Position numbers and translations under genes: made by a program
Part shown: piece after piece, positions 34,274 to 47,671 of the stretch
Layout of the letters: the number at the start of each line of letters is the position of its first letter
Numbering within the stretch: position 1 is the first letter of the stretch
DNA from: Syncephalis fuscata
Taxonomy: Eukaryota; Zoopagomycota; Zoopagomycetes; Zoopagales; Piptocephalidaceae
Assembly: GCA_025786725.1 (NCBI GenBank)
Contig: JAHLTZ010000012.1
Span: 310,001 to 374,000, forward strand
Length of the DNA: 64,000 bases
Reading direction: 5' to 3'
Notes under the pieces: generated by a model
Seen by the model: the letters and a program-made list of their open reading frames with translations, nothing else
The model's database searches: none
What the model was told of the DNA's origin: nothing

Positions 34274-36159
34274 TTAACATTCTTTAATAACACGTTTTCT
34301 TTTCTTGGTAGCCGTTTCATTAGTAGTTTGTATTTGTTCTTCAATAAAGCTGCTTGTTTCAACATTATTAGTGCTAGTGTTTACAGAGCATGTTCTTGTA
34401 TTGTGTCCTTTTAAGTTACAATTGCGACAAGCATATTGTTGAGAGGCTTCCAAAGCTTCACCACAAGATCCAGTTATTTTAACTCTTGGTCTACCGACTT
34501 TCTTCATTATTGTCGGTGGTAAACACGAGGTGTCTGCAATAATTGACTCCATTTCAACCGGACAAATTTCTGAAGCATATACTTTTTTTAGATAATTAAG
34601 GTGTAAGATTTATCAATAAAATCATCTAATAAAAGCCCACGATTCTCCAAAATTATTGCCACATGACTACAAACAAACTTCATCTCTTCCCAGTATCCAC
34701 ACGTGCAGGTTTTTGCAGTTAAATCTACTGTTCTGACAATACCAGACTTGGTATCTTTAACTTGAAATTTGGTATCAGAATAATCGTCAACTATATAATT
34801 ATTGGCGTCAGTTAATGTTGATTCATACAACAATTGGGTATTATTAGATAATAATCCTTGAGTTTGTGAATACTTGGTTCTACGTTTATACAACAAAGTT
34901 CCAACTTTGGCGACAAATCCAGTAAAAAAGTGATAATGGGATTTGTTCCAAAGATTGTTCATCCATGAGTCTAATGACTCTGATGAATTTGAATTAACGC
35001 AACCAAATCTTGGCCATTTAAAAGATGATCTAGCCCAGTTTTTGCTGAGTCTATTAGCTTGTTATAAGCTGGCTCATTTAATGACCGTATCACTTTCATT
35101 GAATCTAGAAAATAAATTAGTACTTTGAATGTAATTTAAATAAATATAAATACCATCAAACTCTTTACTAGTTAAAGCTTTTGCAGCTTTCCATATTAAT
35201 CCATCAAACTTTGTTTTAAATTCAGCGTTGATATTTTTTCGATATGAGCAACACATGCAGAGTGGTGTGCCAAGGGAAATACAGTCCTTATCGAAGACTC
35301 TATTTCTTTACTCTGCCGCTAATGATGACTTGATCTTTTTCTTTTAATTCAGGTATTGAATCTGCTAAATGTTTAAGAAAATAGACCCAGTTGTTTTCAT
35401 TTTCATGAGATACTATAGCAACAGCCAAAGGGAAAATATTGTTATCTCCATCTTGAACAACTGCAGCAAGAGCAACACCGCCATAAGAAGATCTTAGATG
35501 GCAGACATCAATTAGCAGTACTTTACGAGTATACTGGTAAGCTTTAATAGTGATGAAGGACATAAAAATGCCCTTTCAAAGTTACCAGACTGGTTCTGCG
35601 AGAAGTGCTGAACAGAGCCAGGATTAAAATGTTCGAATTTGATAAGGTAATCTTTAATAATGAAAAAGAATTGATATCGCCATTAATATCATTCTTTTTC
35701 ATCGAATTAAGAGCGGACCAAGCTTTATAATAAGAAATATCAACACCTGTTGAGCTATTACAGTTGTTAATGTATATTAAATAATCAAATATGTACCTAC
35801 TTTGATACTTTTCTTTGTACATCTTTTGGTTTTACATTTGAGAATGTAGCAACATCTTTTGCAATATATTTAGCAATGGACTTAATAGTACCAGTACCAG
35901 AATTATATGGACAGTCATCAAAATGTTCAAGATTGCATTGAACAATCTTTACTAAGCCAGTTTTCTGCTTTCTGGCAGTCAAAACAAATTGACATTTATT
36001 GCTGAAACGGTCTTCATGAGGACAAATAAGCTGTAATCTTGTTGAATCGCTACTTTTCCTTTTAAAATTGCAATTTTTAACAAGCTTAAACTCATCAACA
36101 GCGGCCCTCAGTTCTTCAATACTGTTAAATATTGCTTTTTTAAATAGTTTGGTAGACAT
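34274..36159 (-). CDS. MULE transposase with SWIM and CCHC zinc motifs (frame broken)
   Basis: It starts MSTKLFKKAIFNSIEELRAA, followed by a FAR1/WRKY-like DNA-binding segment (LICPHEDRFSNKCQFVL). An intron runs from gtaggt to ctgtaatag (about 35755-35803). The catalytic core reads LLIDVCHLRSSYGGVALAAV and VQDGDNNIFPLAVAIV, with EFKTKFDGLIWKAAKALT further on. A second host-like intron ends ttttctag near 35106. The SWIM finger is CTCGYWEEMKFVCSHVAI and the last domain has CRNCNLKGHNTRTC. About six single-base breaks interrupt the frame, nearly all in runs of A or T. Since each is repaired by one more base in the run, the gene may be intact in the real genome (inference). Confidence 0.82.
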
Positions 36160-36309
36160 TGCGATATATTTTCAAAACGGTATATTTTGATAAATAAAAT
36201 CAAAAGCGGTTTATTTTTATTTATTAAATTTATTATACTAAACTTAAAAAGAAAAACTATTATAATGACATTTAAAAACTGTGTATCTTTTTAAATAAAA
36301 GTAAAAACA

Positions 36310-36329
36310 GTGTATTTTTCAAAAGTCTC
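36310..36329 (-). repeat. MULE terminal inverted repeat, right
   Basis: Reverse complement reads GAGACTTTTGAAAAATACAC. One extra T separates it from the right target-site copy. Confidence 0.75.
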
Positions 36330-36330
36330 T

Positions 36331-36339
36331 ATTGCTATT
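36331..36339. repeat. MULE target-site duplication, right
   Basis: ATTGCTATT, identical to 34157-34165. Confidence 0.8.
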
Positions 36340-37018
36340 TCATATGCCACCTGTAAGAACTTGATTGGCTCGAGACAGTTAACAAGGATTAGAGGGCAGT
36401 GAACAAACTGGCCACCCTCTTTCCATTTTTATTTTGAATTAATTAACAAGTGGATAGAAAAGGGGGTACAGTCAAAACCATCATCCAATGTGGTCATCTT
36501 TATCCAAATGGTGCCCACTCAAATTCACATACACTCACACACGCCACTCACACACGCACACTACCACGACGACCACACCCGAACACGGCCACCCTTAGCG
36601 CAATATAGGAACAACAATACTCCCATACGTAGGCTTGCTTTAAGCAAGATCGTACCATCTAGCCACCAATCGCTACGGGCTGATTGTACAAACGACGAAT
36701 CACTCTTTAGTATAGTTGGTATATACGGGTCGCCGGCAGACTGAACAAGCAATTGGGTCTTCTAAAGTACGCCATCCGCATACACGCCCCAACACACACA
36801 CACACAACACTCGGTCAATCATTCGTACTGATTAATAGCATTTCTCATCTTTTGCACACCCACTCACCCACACATATTCTTCATACACCCACCTACCACT
36901 ACCACTGCACTTTGACTCGATTGCCACGTAACAGCAACAGCAAAGCCATTTGTGCGGCGGCCGCTGTTGATACTCGTCATCTGCGATTGTTGCCGCGACA
37001 GTAATCGGCATAGCCGTG
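36340..37018. promoter_or_regulatory. CA-rich upstream region of Enhancer of polycomb
   Basis: About 680 bases with marked CACA/ACAC tracts (near 36527-36565, 36780-36810 and 36855-36900), unlike the AT-rich spacers elsewhere. It probably carries the promoter and leader of the following gene. No open frame here has convincing protein character. Confidence 0.45.
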
Positions 37019-39866
37019 ATGAACAACAAGGCAAAATCATTTCGTTCACGCAAGGTGGACGCTAAGCGACCCCTTCCCGTCTATCGTGCCTCTGAGATCC
37101 CAGACCTTGATGAAAATCTCAGTGCTCAACGGTCTGTTCCGCTCATTGACACTGGCGTTGAGAAGGAAGAGGAAACGGTAAGTAGCATTGAGTGTGGACG
37201 TTGATTGGCTGGCACTGCATGCCATGCTGTAGTGTGATTGGGTGTCATTATTGCTGACTAATTACTAATTATACAACTATTGACGACAATATCCATATTA
37301 CACACACACATATATATATATGAATAGGAGCACCATTTGCAAGCGGCCATTTCTGCCGCCAATGCTCATAGTGAAGCAGCCAAGCCAATTTATATTCCGA
37401 CACCTGATGCTAGTCGACTCGTTGCAGATTATGACGGGATAGCGAGAGCACTGTTCCACCGACCCCATACTTATATTCGGTTTTCATCGACAGTTGAAGA
37501 ATGTGGCGGTCTGGGCTATGTCATGTCAGAGGCCGATAAACAATGGCTAACAAATTGGCAATTGGAACAGCACAAGCCACTACTGCTACTGCTACTGCTA
37601 CAAATGATAGTGCAGCAATAGCCGCATCTACAGGCAAACCAATTGTAGATGATGATTTATTTGAAGATATTATGGATACCCTTGAAGATTTGGCAGATCG
37701 TCAAGTAAGTTTATCTATCATTAATAATAATAATAATAATAATAACATTGCATTAATATGATATAATAGCCCAATGTAATAGATAAGGAATACGCTGAAG
37801 TTGAATCAGCAATAAAAGAAACGGCAATGCGTCAAAATATCCAACATGTAATGTAGTTACTGCATTGTCAGAAATAACATCGGCAGTAGAAGCTATATTT
37901 AATTACTGGCAAACAAGACGACGTGCCCATAATGGACTATCCATTATGCCTCAACTTAAAGTAAGTTATCCACTCTATTATAATATCTACTCTATAAATA
38001 ACAACCGCATTTATTATTGTATGTATAGACGGATGAACAATCACAAAAAGAAAGCGATCCATATTTATGTTTCCGTCGGCGTGAAGTCAAACCAATGCGT
38101 AAAACACGTCGAAGTGATGCCCAATCACTCGATAAACTGCGACAACTTCGCTCAGAACTACACCAAGCATGCCATCTACTAGAAATGGTAGATCGCCGTG
38201 AAAAGATGCGCCAAGAATCACTAGCACTTGAACAGTTGTGCTTTGATCAAAAGATGATTATGCGCGAACTACGTCAAAAGTACAACTTTAAAGACGAATC
38301 TGACGGACTTTACCACGTCAAGGTAAATACATTAATATTAATATTACCAATATTGTTTATAATCTAACGATGGAATAGAAAAAGCTCAAAAAGGTCGAAA
38401 CAAGACACTTACTCAGTGGTCTATCCAAACAACAACGATCGGCTCATGGACATGCCAATAACAATGGTCTATCTATCCTCCCTAACGAAGGAGAGGATGG
38501 CTATGGTCGTGGTACAACAACGGCATCAGCCCACGATGAACTATTTGCTAAGCGTATCGAAGAAGAATTACAACAACGCAGATTACGTGACGTTGGATGG
38601 TACGATATCACCGAAGTAAGCACGCCATTGTAGTAATACTATTGATAACTAACATTTTATCTTTTTCTAGGATCCATATCAACCATTTCCAATACCTGTT
38701 GCTGAACAGCGCTTTAAAACTATTAATCAACACTCGGGTATACAGTATCGACGCCGTACTGGACGTGGGGCCGTATATTCTTGGATCGTCGATTGACTCG
38801 TCCTCCTCCCTCTTCTACTACTTCTACTACTACTACTACTACTACAACCACAGCACCTATGCCACTCTATCGCGATACCAGTGAATTACCACTATCACGG
38901 TCATCTCCCTTTAATAAACGGACTCGATTCGATAACGACAATGAATATGACGACACCGATTGGTTAGATAACACCGCCAAAATAGCCCTAAATGAATGGA
39001 ATACCAGGTAAATAGCAATATTATTATTACTAGTTTATATTAATATATATGTATTATGATAGCCTACTTAATTATCGAGCTGGTTTATTAACTGAATCAG
39101 ATTTACAGCAAGCTAAAACTAAACCATGGTTAATGACGCAATCACATTATGCTCATTTATCAGCATCATCAACCACATCTTCACCGTATGTTACAGCATT
39201 TGGTACTGATAATTACTATACACATAGTGGCTCTTCTTTTCTATCCACACCGCTACATCGTAAAATGGCCGATCTATCCGGCACTATGACCGACGATACT
39301 AAATCACCACTCAAGTCATCCATTCATCGATATGACGATGAACTAGCAAGTCCCTCTCCTATTCATCATCGGGCCACGCCATCTGACCACGATATACGTA
39401 TATTGACCACGCATGGTACGACAAAGCATAAACATACGGTATCGGGCCCCCCATTGTCACCATCATCACCGCTATCTGAATCGAGTCCTCCGAGTAGTCT
39501 ACATAGCTTCTCATCAGCTAATTTAAATAGCGTGACGGCTATTGCGTTGTCTAAACCACCACCGACTGCTTCATTGCCCTCGCCTAGTGCGGTCGTTAAT
39601 GCTAATCGCAGTATGGGTGCACTAATGCTGACTACAGGCGATGCACTGGCCCGTTCCATTCCTAATGTGCATAGTAATCCGGGTACACCTCAATTAACTA
39701 CACGACAAGATACAGTGTCACCGATCAATTCCCCTCATGTTAGTGCTAATAAATCGGCCACTTCTCCTCTAGTAAGTAGTAAACGTTATATTATTATTAT
39801 ATTAATAGGATACTGATTAATATTGATTGGTAATAGATACAGCGTTTACCAGTACCGCCTCATTAA
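37019..39866 (+). CDS. EPC/EPL1: Enhancer of polycomb (NuA4 acetyltransferase subunit)
   Basis: This is a scaffold subunit of NuA4/TIP60 histone acetyltransferase. The N-terminus FRSRKVDAKRPLPVYRASEI, then KEEETEHHLQAAIS, is the classic EPcA domain. ADKQWL, DLFEDIMDTLEDL, YWQTRRRAHNG and DPYLCFRRREVKPMRKTRR follow, then a coiled coil (LLEMVDRREKMRQESL). Exons: 37019-37177, 37328-37704, 37770-37960, 38029-38322, 38379-38615, 38671-39007, 39063-39771, 39837-39866. The C-terminal third is Ser/Thr/Pro-rich and disordered. Frame breaks in homopolymers occur at 37549-37554 (expected WLNKL), 37850-37851 and GGGG 38767-38770 (expected RTGRGGRIF). The first in-frame ATG was chosen over a GTG three bases earlier. 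Confidence 0.92.
37727..37745. repeat. (AAT)n microsatellite in an intron
   Basis: Six AAT units within the second EPC intron. Confidence 0.8.
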
Positions 39867-40220
39867 TAACAAAAGATACAAAGATAGATATGTCTGTGTG
39901 TATCTATTGATTATCAGTAACTACAATGACATGGATTAAGAATCCTTATTATTTGCTATTTTAACTCCTCTAGTCGATGCTAGTTATTGTTTTCTTTAGT
40001 TGTTTATTGTTTCTTTCTTTTTGTTATGCGTGTTTCTAGTCCATTCTATAATTCTTCAGTGTATTCTATCATCTCACACACACACCTTCACTCTTTCATA
40101 CTATATTTGTATGTTGCATATCATTTTTGCATTCTATTATAAATTATCGTTTTATTAATGTAATATATAATAGAAATAATCCTATGTTTATTTTAATACA
40201 ATACCAATCCTATATTTATT
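39867..40220. other. Spacer between convergent genes
   Basis: About 350 AT-rich bases between the stop codons of EPC (+) and GCN2 (-), presumably both 3' UTRs. Nothing else is seen. Confidence 0.5.
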
Positions 40221-43200
40221 TTATTTCTGTATAGGTGTGTAACTGGTGGTGGTCTGTAATGATGAATTAGTAGGACCGGTTGAGGATTCAAATCTATAAA
40301 GCAGACTGTAATCATCACGAAATGAATATAACCAAACCATTTTACGCTTTTGTTGTTGGTGGATTTCCAGCATTGTTTTGCGTATATGATGTACATAATC
40401 ACGTTGAGCAGGTGATGCTAATTTGACAATATCCTTGAATTGATCCGTATCAAGTAGATTACATTGACCAATACGCTTCAGTAGTATTTCATTTAGATCA
40501 AGAGCCAGTATAGGTACATCACCATGAGCAATATCCTTCATTACTTGTGCCACATTTTGCATAGCTATTTAATCAAAAATTAGTCTATTAATCCTCCATT
40601 CATTTTTTTAATTGACTACTTGCCTTTATCAATATACAATTGTTTTTGTCGATGTTGTTGTCGTGGTGGTTTGCCTCTCGTTGGTTGCATAAGCGGTGGT
40701 GGCAATACAGTGACATTCATTTGTGGTGGGCAAGACCACCACGATCACTATCTGATTTTTCTTTTAAATTACTATTATCCGATACTGACCCTATATATAA
40801 TATATACGTATATATTAGATATAGCTATTTAAATACTAGATATTAAATACTGACCTGTGAGACTGTTGTAGTGGAGGGTTAATCCACTTGAATCATGTCG
40901 GCGAGATTTGGCACCAGATAACAAGTGTTCAACGCGTGTTTGTTCAGCCAATTCAGCCGACAAATAAGCACACAATTCACTGCGTAACACTATAATAATC
41001 GTAATAATCGTAATAAGTATTCTATTCTCATTACTAATAACAATAGTCATCCTACCTTCAATCTCCACCTTTTTTAATACACTTTTGACTTTAATGACAT
41101 CACGTGTATTGGTGGTACCTCTACTCTCTTGTACTCTATGATGTCTTACAAGAACAATCCAACTGATACCTTGATGACGACACTCTTGTAGAATATAGTC
41201 AATACCACCATTGGCTATACTATCTTCATATTGAACATCAGCGGCAATGTAATTAGACCACAATTCACGGGCCACCGCTAATCGCTCATTAAGCAAACCT
41301 TTACCAAAACTAGCTACGTAAACATCACACTGAACACGAATAGTATTCATTAGATATGGCTGTGATGAAGGCGGCTACTTACCCGTTTAGCAGCCCATGA
41401 CCCAAATTGTCGTTCTGATTCTGGTCGTTTGGTAAATACTTTGTCAAATCGTTCCATTTGATATTGCAACATCGCCGTAACAAATTTTTGAATAGCAAAG
41501 TTAACACCAACCGCATGGGTTCGTTTCGCGCCTATCATAGCTGGATGACGGAACTTTTTTACTAAAGCATCATAGCTATAAAAAGAGTAGAATAAATAAC
41601 CTAGTATGGCTCCTTATATCATTCAATACTAACCGACCACCAGCGGCAATAATACCGCCAGATTTACGCTCCATAACTGCATTAAATATCATACCATGAA
41701 TATAATAGTCATAATTCAATCTAAATAGTAATTACTAATAATGAATATATATAACGGCATCAGCATGGTACTTACGCTAATAGTGGTGCAAATAATAGAC
41801 GGCGTTGCACACCCATTTGCTTTGCACGTTGCATTAGTTGTTTCACTTGTGACACGGCATCATCAAATCTTTGTATTAAAGTGGGTTCATTTAACATGCC
41901 ACGTAATTTAGTGGTAATAGGCCCTAATTCACCTAAATATAACTATGAATACCATTAGTAGCAAACCATAGAATGGCTCATTACCTTGGATGTGGAATAG
42001 TGCTAGTTCGTCGAGAGCACTGCGCGGTAATCGATACTGTTCAGTTAGTTGTGTTCGTGCTTGTATTAGAGATGTTGAACGACCGGGTAGACCCAATACA
42101 GCAGCAATATCTCGACGGGCCTCAACTGGAATACGACAATAATCAAATATAATATCCGTCACATCTGTATGATTCAGTAGAAATAGACAACGACCCCCTT
42201 GAAATGGTGGAAATTCATCCAATACTTCATCAACCACACGTATCACTTCAGCATCTGGTGCATAATCAGCCATACGCGGTGTAACAATATCAAAATCCAC
42301 TTCTCGTATCATACGGGGCTGTCCACCAACAATGTTATTCCTATCCAGTATCAACCATGAATACAAATCATCTAGTATGTATCAATCTCTAATTACCGAT
42401 AAACTTGTCCAAATACAAATCGTTTAATATTGGTTATATTATTACGACAGATATATCGCGCAAATGGCACCGTTAAATCATAGGGTAGCTAATTCAATAT
42501 AATTAGTTATACTGTTCATTATTATAATAGCCAGTTAATTACCTGAACAAGTCCTCCACTATTATCCATTAGATCCATTACTTTCTTATCTTTGAAATTA
42601 TCAGTCTTTGGTATTAATAGCGGTGTACTCAATTCAATGGCACCATGTCGTCTAAATACATCAGTAACACAATCACGAATATGGGCAAAAGTGAGGGAGT
42701 CTAGTGGATCGAGTGCCGTATTTCCCTTTAAATAGTAACATATTAAATATACTTTATATCAAATAAATAACTACCATTACATACCGAATTGACATCAAAT
42801 GTATATTCTGTCATACGATCTGCATGTTGTGCAAATAACACGGTCATTAATCGTTCATAGTAAGGTGTATCAGGACGGGCTATTAACAAATATCAACACA
42901 TATATATATATATATTAGTCATGAATTTATTTAATCTATCTATTATCATGTTATTACCTATACTGCGAATACACTCTTGTAAATAAGCATCTTCCTATAA
43001 TGATATACTATTAATGTTATTAATAACTATAACATTATTCTACTTACCAACTTTGGAGGAAGCGCTTTATCTTGTAATAATTGAATACTTGATGGTCTAT
43101 CTCGTGCCGAGTGATCCAATAAACGACGAATAATATCATATTGATTTGCTTTATTAACCTTTGGAAAGTCGATAGGAAAGTCAATACTCGGTAGACGAAG

Positions 43201-45848
43201 ATTACGAATAACCTATAGTATATATATATATTATATATTATATTAATATATGTACAGTATAAAATGGTATACTTATTACCGTTATACGCTCCATAGCTGT
43301 ACTAAATCGATAACATAATTCAAAGAATATAATACCTAATAGATAAATAGTAAATATACAACTATACTATACTATCTATTGCTATACACTTATTACCTAA
43401 AGAATACATATCAACTAAATAATAGTTAGATATAACTACTTTAAATTAACTAATCATTATATAATAAATACCTTTATGATTATACCGTGTACCAGTATCT
43501 TGACCACTAGCCACTTCTGGTGATACATATAATGCAGTACCCACACCTATAAATACATATATATATATATATATTAACATCTATCTATTTATTTATTTAT
43601 TTATCTATCTATCTAATATAATTACCAGAAGTGAGTGAATTGGCATCATTGGGTTCATAGCTCGTTTGGTGTCCACTCATATCAAACCCAGACTGACTTA
43701 ATACAGCTAATCCAAAATCACCTATTTTAACATCGCCATTGGCATCGAGAAAGATGTTACTGGGCTTCAAGTCACGATGGATCATGCCTTCGTTATGAAT
43801 ATACGCCAATCCTTCTAGTATTTGGCGGAATAGACGCCATGCTTCAGAATCATCAACACCCTCCTCAATGGCATCTCTAAGCGTCTTGTTCTCACAGTAC
43901 TCCATTTGAATATACAGTACTCTATATTGCTTATCGTGAGATCTACCCGATAGATCTCTATTCACCACACCATCATCATCATCATCATCTCCTTCTTCAC
44001 TCTCCTCCTCTCCTGCTTCATGAAGACTATTTCCAGATCGTTGACTATCTGTATCAAATACAAATACATTTGTGGGTTCATTGTGTTGTGTGAACCATCT
44101 TGAGAGGATGACCGCTTAAATGAAAAGGACATCGATGAAGATGTAGATGATTGACGATGTTTTGCATCGTATCTATACTTTATACCAGAATAACTACGTG
44201 TACTTGATGAATCATTCATAATATCACACGTCTTTGCTTTAATGGATCCTAATCCACTAAACGAATGGTCTGATGTTGTATCTTCATCTTCTTCATCGGA
44301 ATTGGCATCACTAAAACTGCCATCACTACTATCGGTATCCCATTGAACACCTTTATCATCTATAATCAATGATCTTGTTATTAATATAAATAGCAAATAC
44401 TTATATATATATATATATATATTAACCTTCTATCCAACTTGTATAATAGCGTACTACATGTTGATGATGAAGTCTATTAAATCAATCAATCAATCAATCA
44501 ATTAATTAATTAACTAGTCAACATAATGACATATCATGTTATTACCGAGATAATGTCGTGATTTCTCGACGAATACTTCTATTCTCCTCAATATCCATTG
44601 GATCCAATCGTACTTTTTTAATCTAAATAATTAAATAATTAAATAATTAAGTAATTAAATAATAATTATAATAACTATAATAACTATAATAAATACATAC
44701 AGCATAAAATCTATTCATTGTTATTAGTTAAATTACTTTAAATAAATAAATATATATATAGACAACTTACCGTCCATCTAATTTATTTCTTGATTTAACA
44801 ACTTCTCCAAATCCACCTGATTATATTACGTTATATTAATGTTGATTAATAACATTATATTGAATATACCTTTTCCCAAAAATTCAATTTCTTCAAAGTC
44901 TGCCTCATAACGTGATATAGTAGACATACTAGATACTGGTGCATCTAGCGGTGATGTTCCATATAACATGCCCACTGGATGATGATAATTGACATCTAAT
45001 TTTGTACTTGGATGTGATCGACTATCTGATGAACCTATAAATTATCAATATTAGTATTTATATAATAACTAATAAACTACAGTTTATTAATTACCAAATA
45101 GTAATTGCATAGGCAATGTTGTATCTTGTGCATATTTAAATACTGGATCATTTAATACTTCCATCACTGATGGTCGTTGTTTTGGATCTCTATAACAACA
45201 TAGATGTCAATATAATATCAATATAATATTAATATTGATATTTATTATGTATGTAAATACTTACATTTGGAATAGACGCTTCAATAGTTGTATGACATTA
45301 TTAGGTACTTGTAATGCTATTATAATAATTAATCATCTATCTAGAGCAACACACTAACTACTTACTATTAGATAATAGATCCATTGGTGTATTATGGTTT
45401 GTAGTAGCTTCAAGTCCCCATAGCATTTCCACTAGAAATACACCAAAATCCCAGATATCACTTTTTCTATTTACCAGTTATTATTAGTCATCTATATAAT
45501 TATAAATGACTATTTAATTACCTATTATACAGTTCGGATTGATCCTTTAATTCAGGTGGTATCCTAATTCATCTATTCGTTATCTACTATAATATCTACA
45601 GTATAATAAATCATACCATAATCGCTTCTTTTCTGGGGCATAACTTTTAGATAGTGGAAATGAACGATGCATATCTAGTTGATAGACGAGTTAGTATTAC
45701 AAATACACCTATTTTTAGTATAGACTACCTAGTAAACGACGCATAAAACTGACACTGCCCACTTTAACTATCGTATCTTGTGATGGACCATCATGTACAA
45801 ATATGTGGTGTGCTCTTAAATCTATATATTATATTAATACAACTAATT

Positions 45849-45883
<35 letters not shown>

Positions 45884-47510
45884 TACCTTTATGTATAAAA
45901 TTACAGGCATGTAAATGACCCAATGCTTGTAATACTTGTTGTGCATAGTTAATGGCCAGTGGTATATGAAGTGTGCCACATCGTCTTAATAGATCTCTAA
46001 TAGAACCACCTGGCTCATGTGACATTAATACTTGTAATCGCCATCCACCATCAATACGGGCCAATTTGGATTCATAAATGGCAATTAAATGATTATGTCG
46101 ACATGATTTGAATCGACCCAATTCCTTTTCCATTAATTGAAGCTGTATTAATATATATTATAGTCATTAATATAATAATCCTCATAAATATAATCCTTAT
46201 AAATATAATCTATAAATTACCTGAAGTTTCCCTTCAGATGATAAATAGTGTTCATTTTCTATTTGTATTTCTTTCATAGCCAACAATAACGGTGATGCAT
46301 TCATTGTATTACTATGCTGTTATTGTCAGTGTCGGTGTCAGTATTTGAAAATGCAGCCACTATTGGTTGAACAGCCCATGTTTTGCCTATCATGCCTATT
46401 ATAGTAGATTAGCTACATAGTATATTAATTACATATTGTATTAATCTACCTTCACCAATACAATGTCCAATAGTCACTGATCTAAATACTAATTCCTATT
46501 GCAAATCATTATCATTATAATTAATACACTGTACTATTAATACATTATAGTTAATTACTTGATCTAGCTGTTCTAATGTTATAGTGGCATCAAATGTAAC
46601 TGTTTTGGTGGGTATATTTGCTGTAGTTAGAATCAATGGATCAATAGGCAGTGTATGTTTTGTATTCTCCATTTGTTGTGTTCTTTGTGAGCGTAATTGT
46701 TCTTTACGGGCCAATTCCTCTTCAATTTTACGTGCTAATGCTTGATTCTCTGAATGTTCTGCCCGATTGGCCACTCGTTGTAACTTATTTGTTCTTGCTC
46801 TCTCCTCCTGTTCTTCTCTCTATTAACACTTGTTAGTATTTAGTAACTATGAATAATAACAACATACTTTGTGGGTCTCTTCAATACGATTCACCATTTG
46901 ATCGTAGAATGATACTGATTTAGACCAAATTCCGTACTTGTATCCTCTAATGTAATTCTTTCTTGTACAAATGTGACCAGTTCATATATCATTTCATTAC
47001 CACATAATGTGTGGGCTTTCTTTTGTACTTCTTGTTGTATTTGTTGTACAAGAGCATCTGATATACCGCGTGGATTCTCCAGCTTATTTCAGGTGCTACA
47101 TTAGGATAAGTTTTGAAAAATCTATTAACAAGTAGATGGTTAGTGGTGCTCTTCACATTTCCATTTCTTTATCTATTAATAGCCAGTATTTACTTATACT
47201 TACTTTACATGGAAGTTTAAAGATACAAATGCCTTTAAATGATCAGACATTGGCGTCAAATGAATTCTGAATTCTGGTAATGACGGTGCGTTCTAGTATA
47301 GTTATCGTATATATGTGTTGATTCAATGAATTCACTGGTTATAGTAGATAACTTACTTTCCAAGCAGTTTTGGCTACAATTCGACTAAAGTCCTCCATGA
47401 AAATAGCTATATCCATAGTAAATAGGTCATTACCATAGTTTATATACAAATAGTCTACCTTCAAGTGCTTCCAGTTCATTGTTTTGTAATTCTTGTAGTT
47501 CATCGTTCAT
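40221..47510 (-). CDS. GCN2 (EIF2AK4): GCN2-type eIF2-alpha kinase
   Basis: Many short exons encode all five GCN2 domains in order. The RWD domain starts at Met 47510 ([24 protein letters not shown], then [16 protein letters not shown]). A charged coiled coil follows near 46.5-46.8 kb ([18 protein letters not shown]). The pseudokinase is near 45.4-46.2 kb ([13 protein letters not shown]). The kinase shows [26 protein letters not shown] and KIGDFGLAV near 43.6-43.95 kb, with a long acidic insert as is typical. A HisRS-like domain lies at 41.3-43 kb ([20 protein letters not shown]). The C-terminal region has [20 protein letters not shown]. Uncharged tRNA activates GCN2 during amino-acid starvation, and it phosphorylates eIF2-alpha. 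At least one frame break (about 44.08-44.09 kb) lies in the acidic insert. Exon borders were not all resolved. Confidence 0.92.
45858..45882. repeat. (AAT)n microsatellite in a GCN2 intron
   Basis: About eight AAT units in an intron next to the pseudokinase exon. Confidence 0.8.
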
Positions 47511-47671
47511 CGTGGTAATAGACAACACAGTATAGAATATGAGTATAGTGTAGTGTGAGAGAGTGGAGTGAAAGTGAAGGTGAAAGTGTAAAATAGGACC
47601 TTTTAAAACTCCACGTCTAGTCTATTGTTACTATTGTTGTTGTTGTTATTGTTCTTTCTACTTGTTCATCA
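47511..47671. promoter_or_regulatory. Shared upstream region of GCN2 and MED16
   Basis: Only 161 bases lie between the divergent start codons. The stretch has purine-rich GTGAAAGTGAAGG-like repeats and a GTT/TTG-rich part, but no site can be named. Confidence 0.45.

Larger units (their letters stand above)
34166..36330 (-). mobile_element. Mutator-like DNA transposon (MULE)
   Basis: The 2,165-bp element is flanked by a 9-bp duplication and has imperfect terminal inverted repeats (34166-34185 and 36310-36329, 17 of 20 matching; similarity continues a little inward). It encodes one transposase on the minus strand with a MULE catalytic domain, a SWIM zinc finger and a CCHC knuckle. Two introns in the transposase have the host's splice style. 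The position, tens of bases beyond the COG1 stop codon, is compatible with the preference of such elements for gene flanks. Confidence 0.88.

Noticed and set aside
36490-36744. 84-codon open frame in the CA-rich region
   Set aside because: It is a product of CACA repeats (His/Thr-rich) with no family resemblance.
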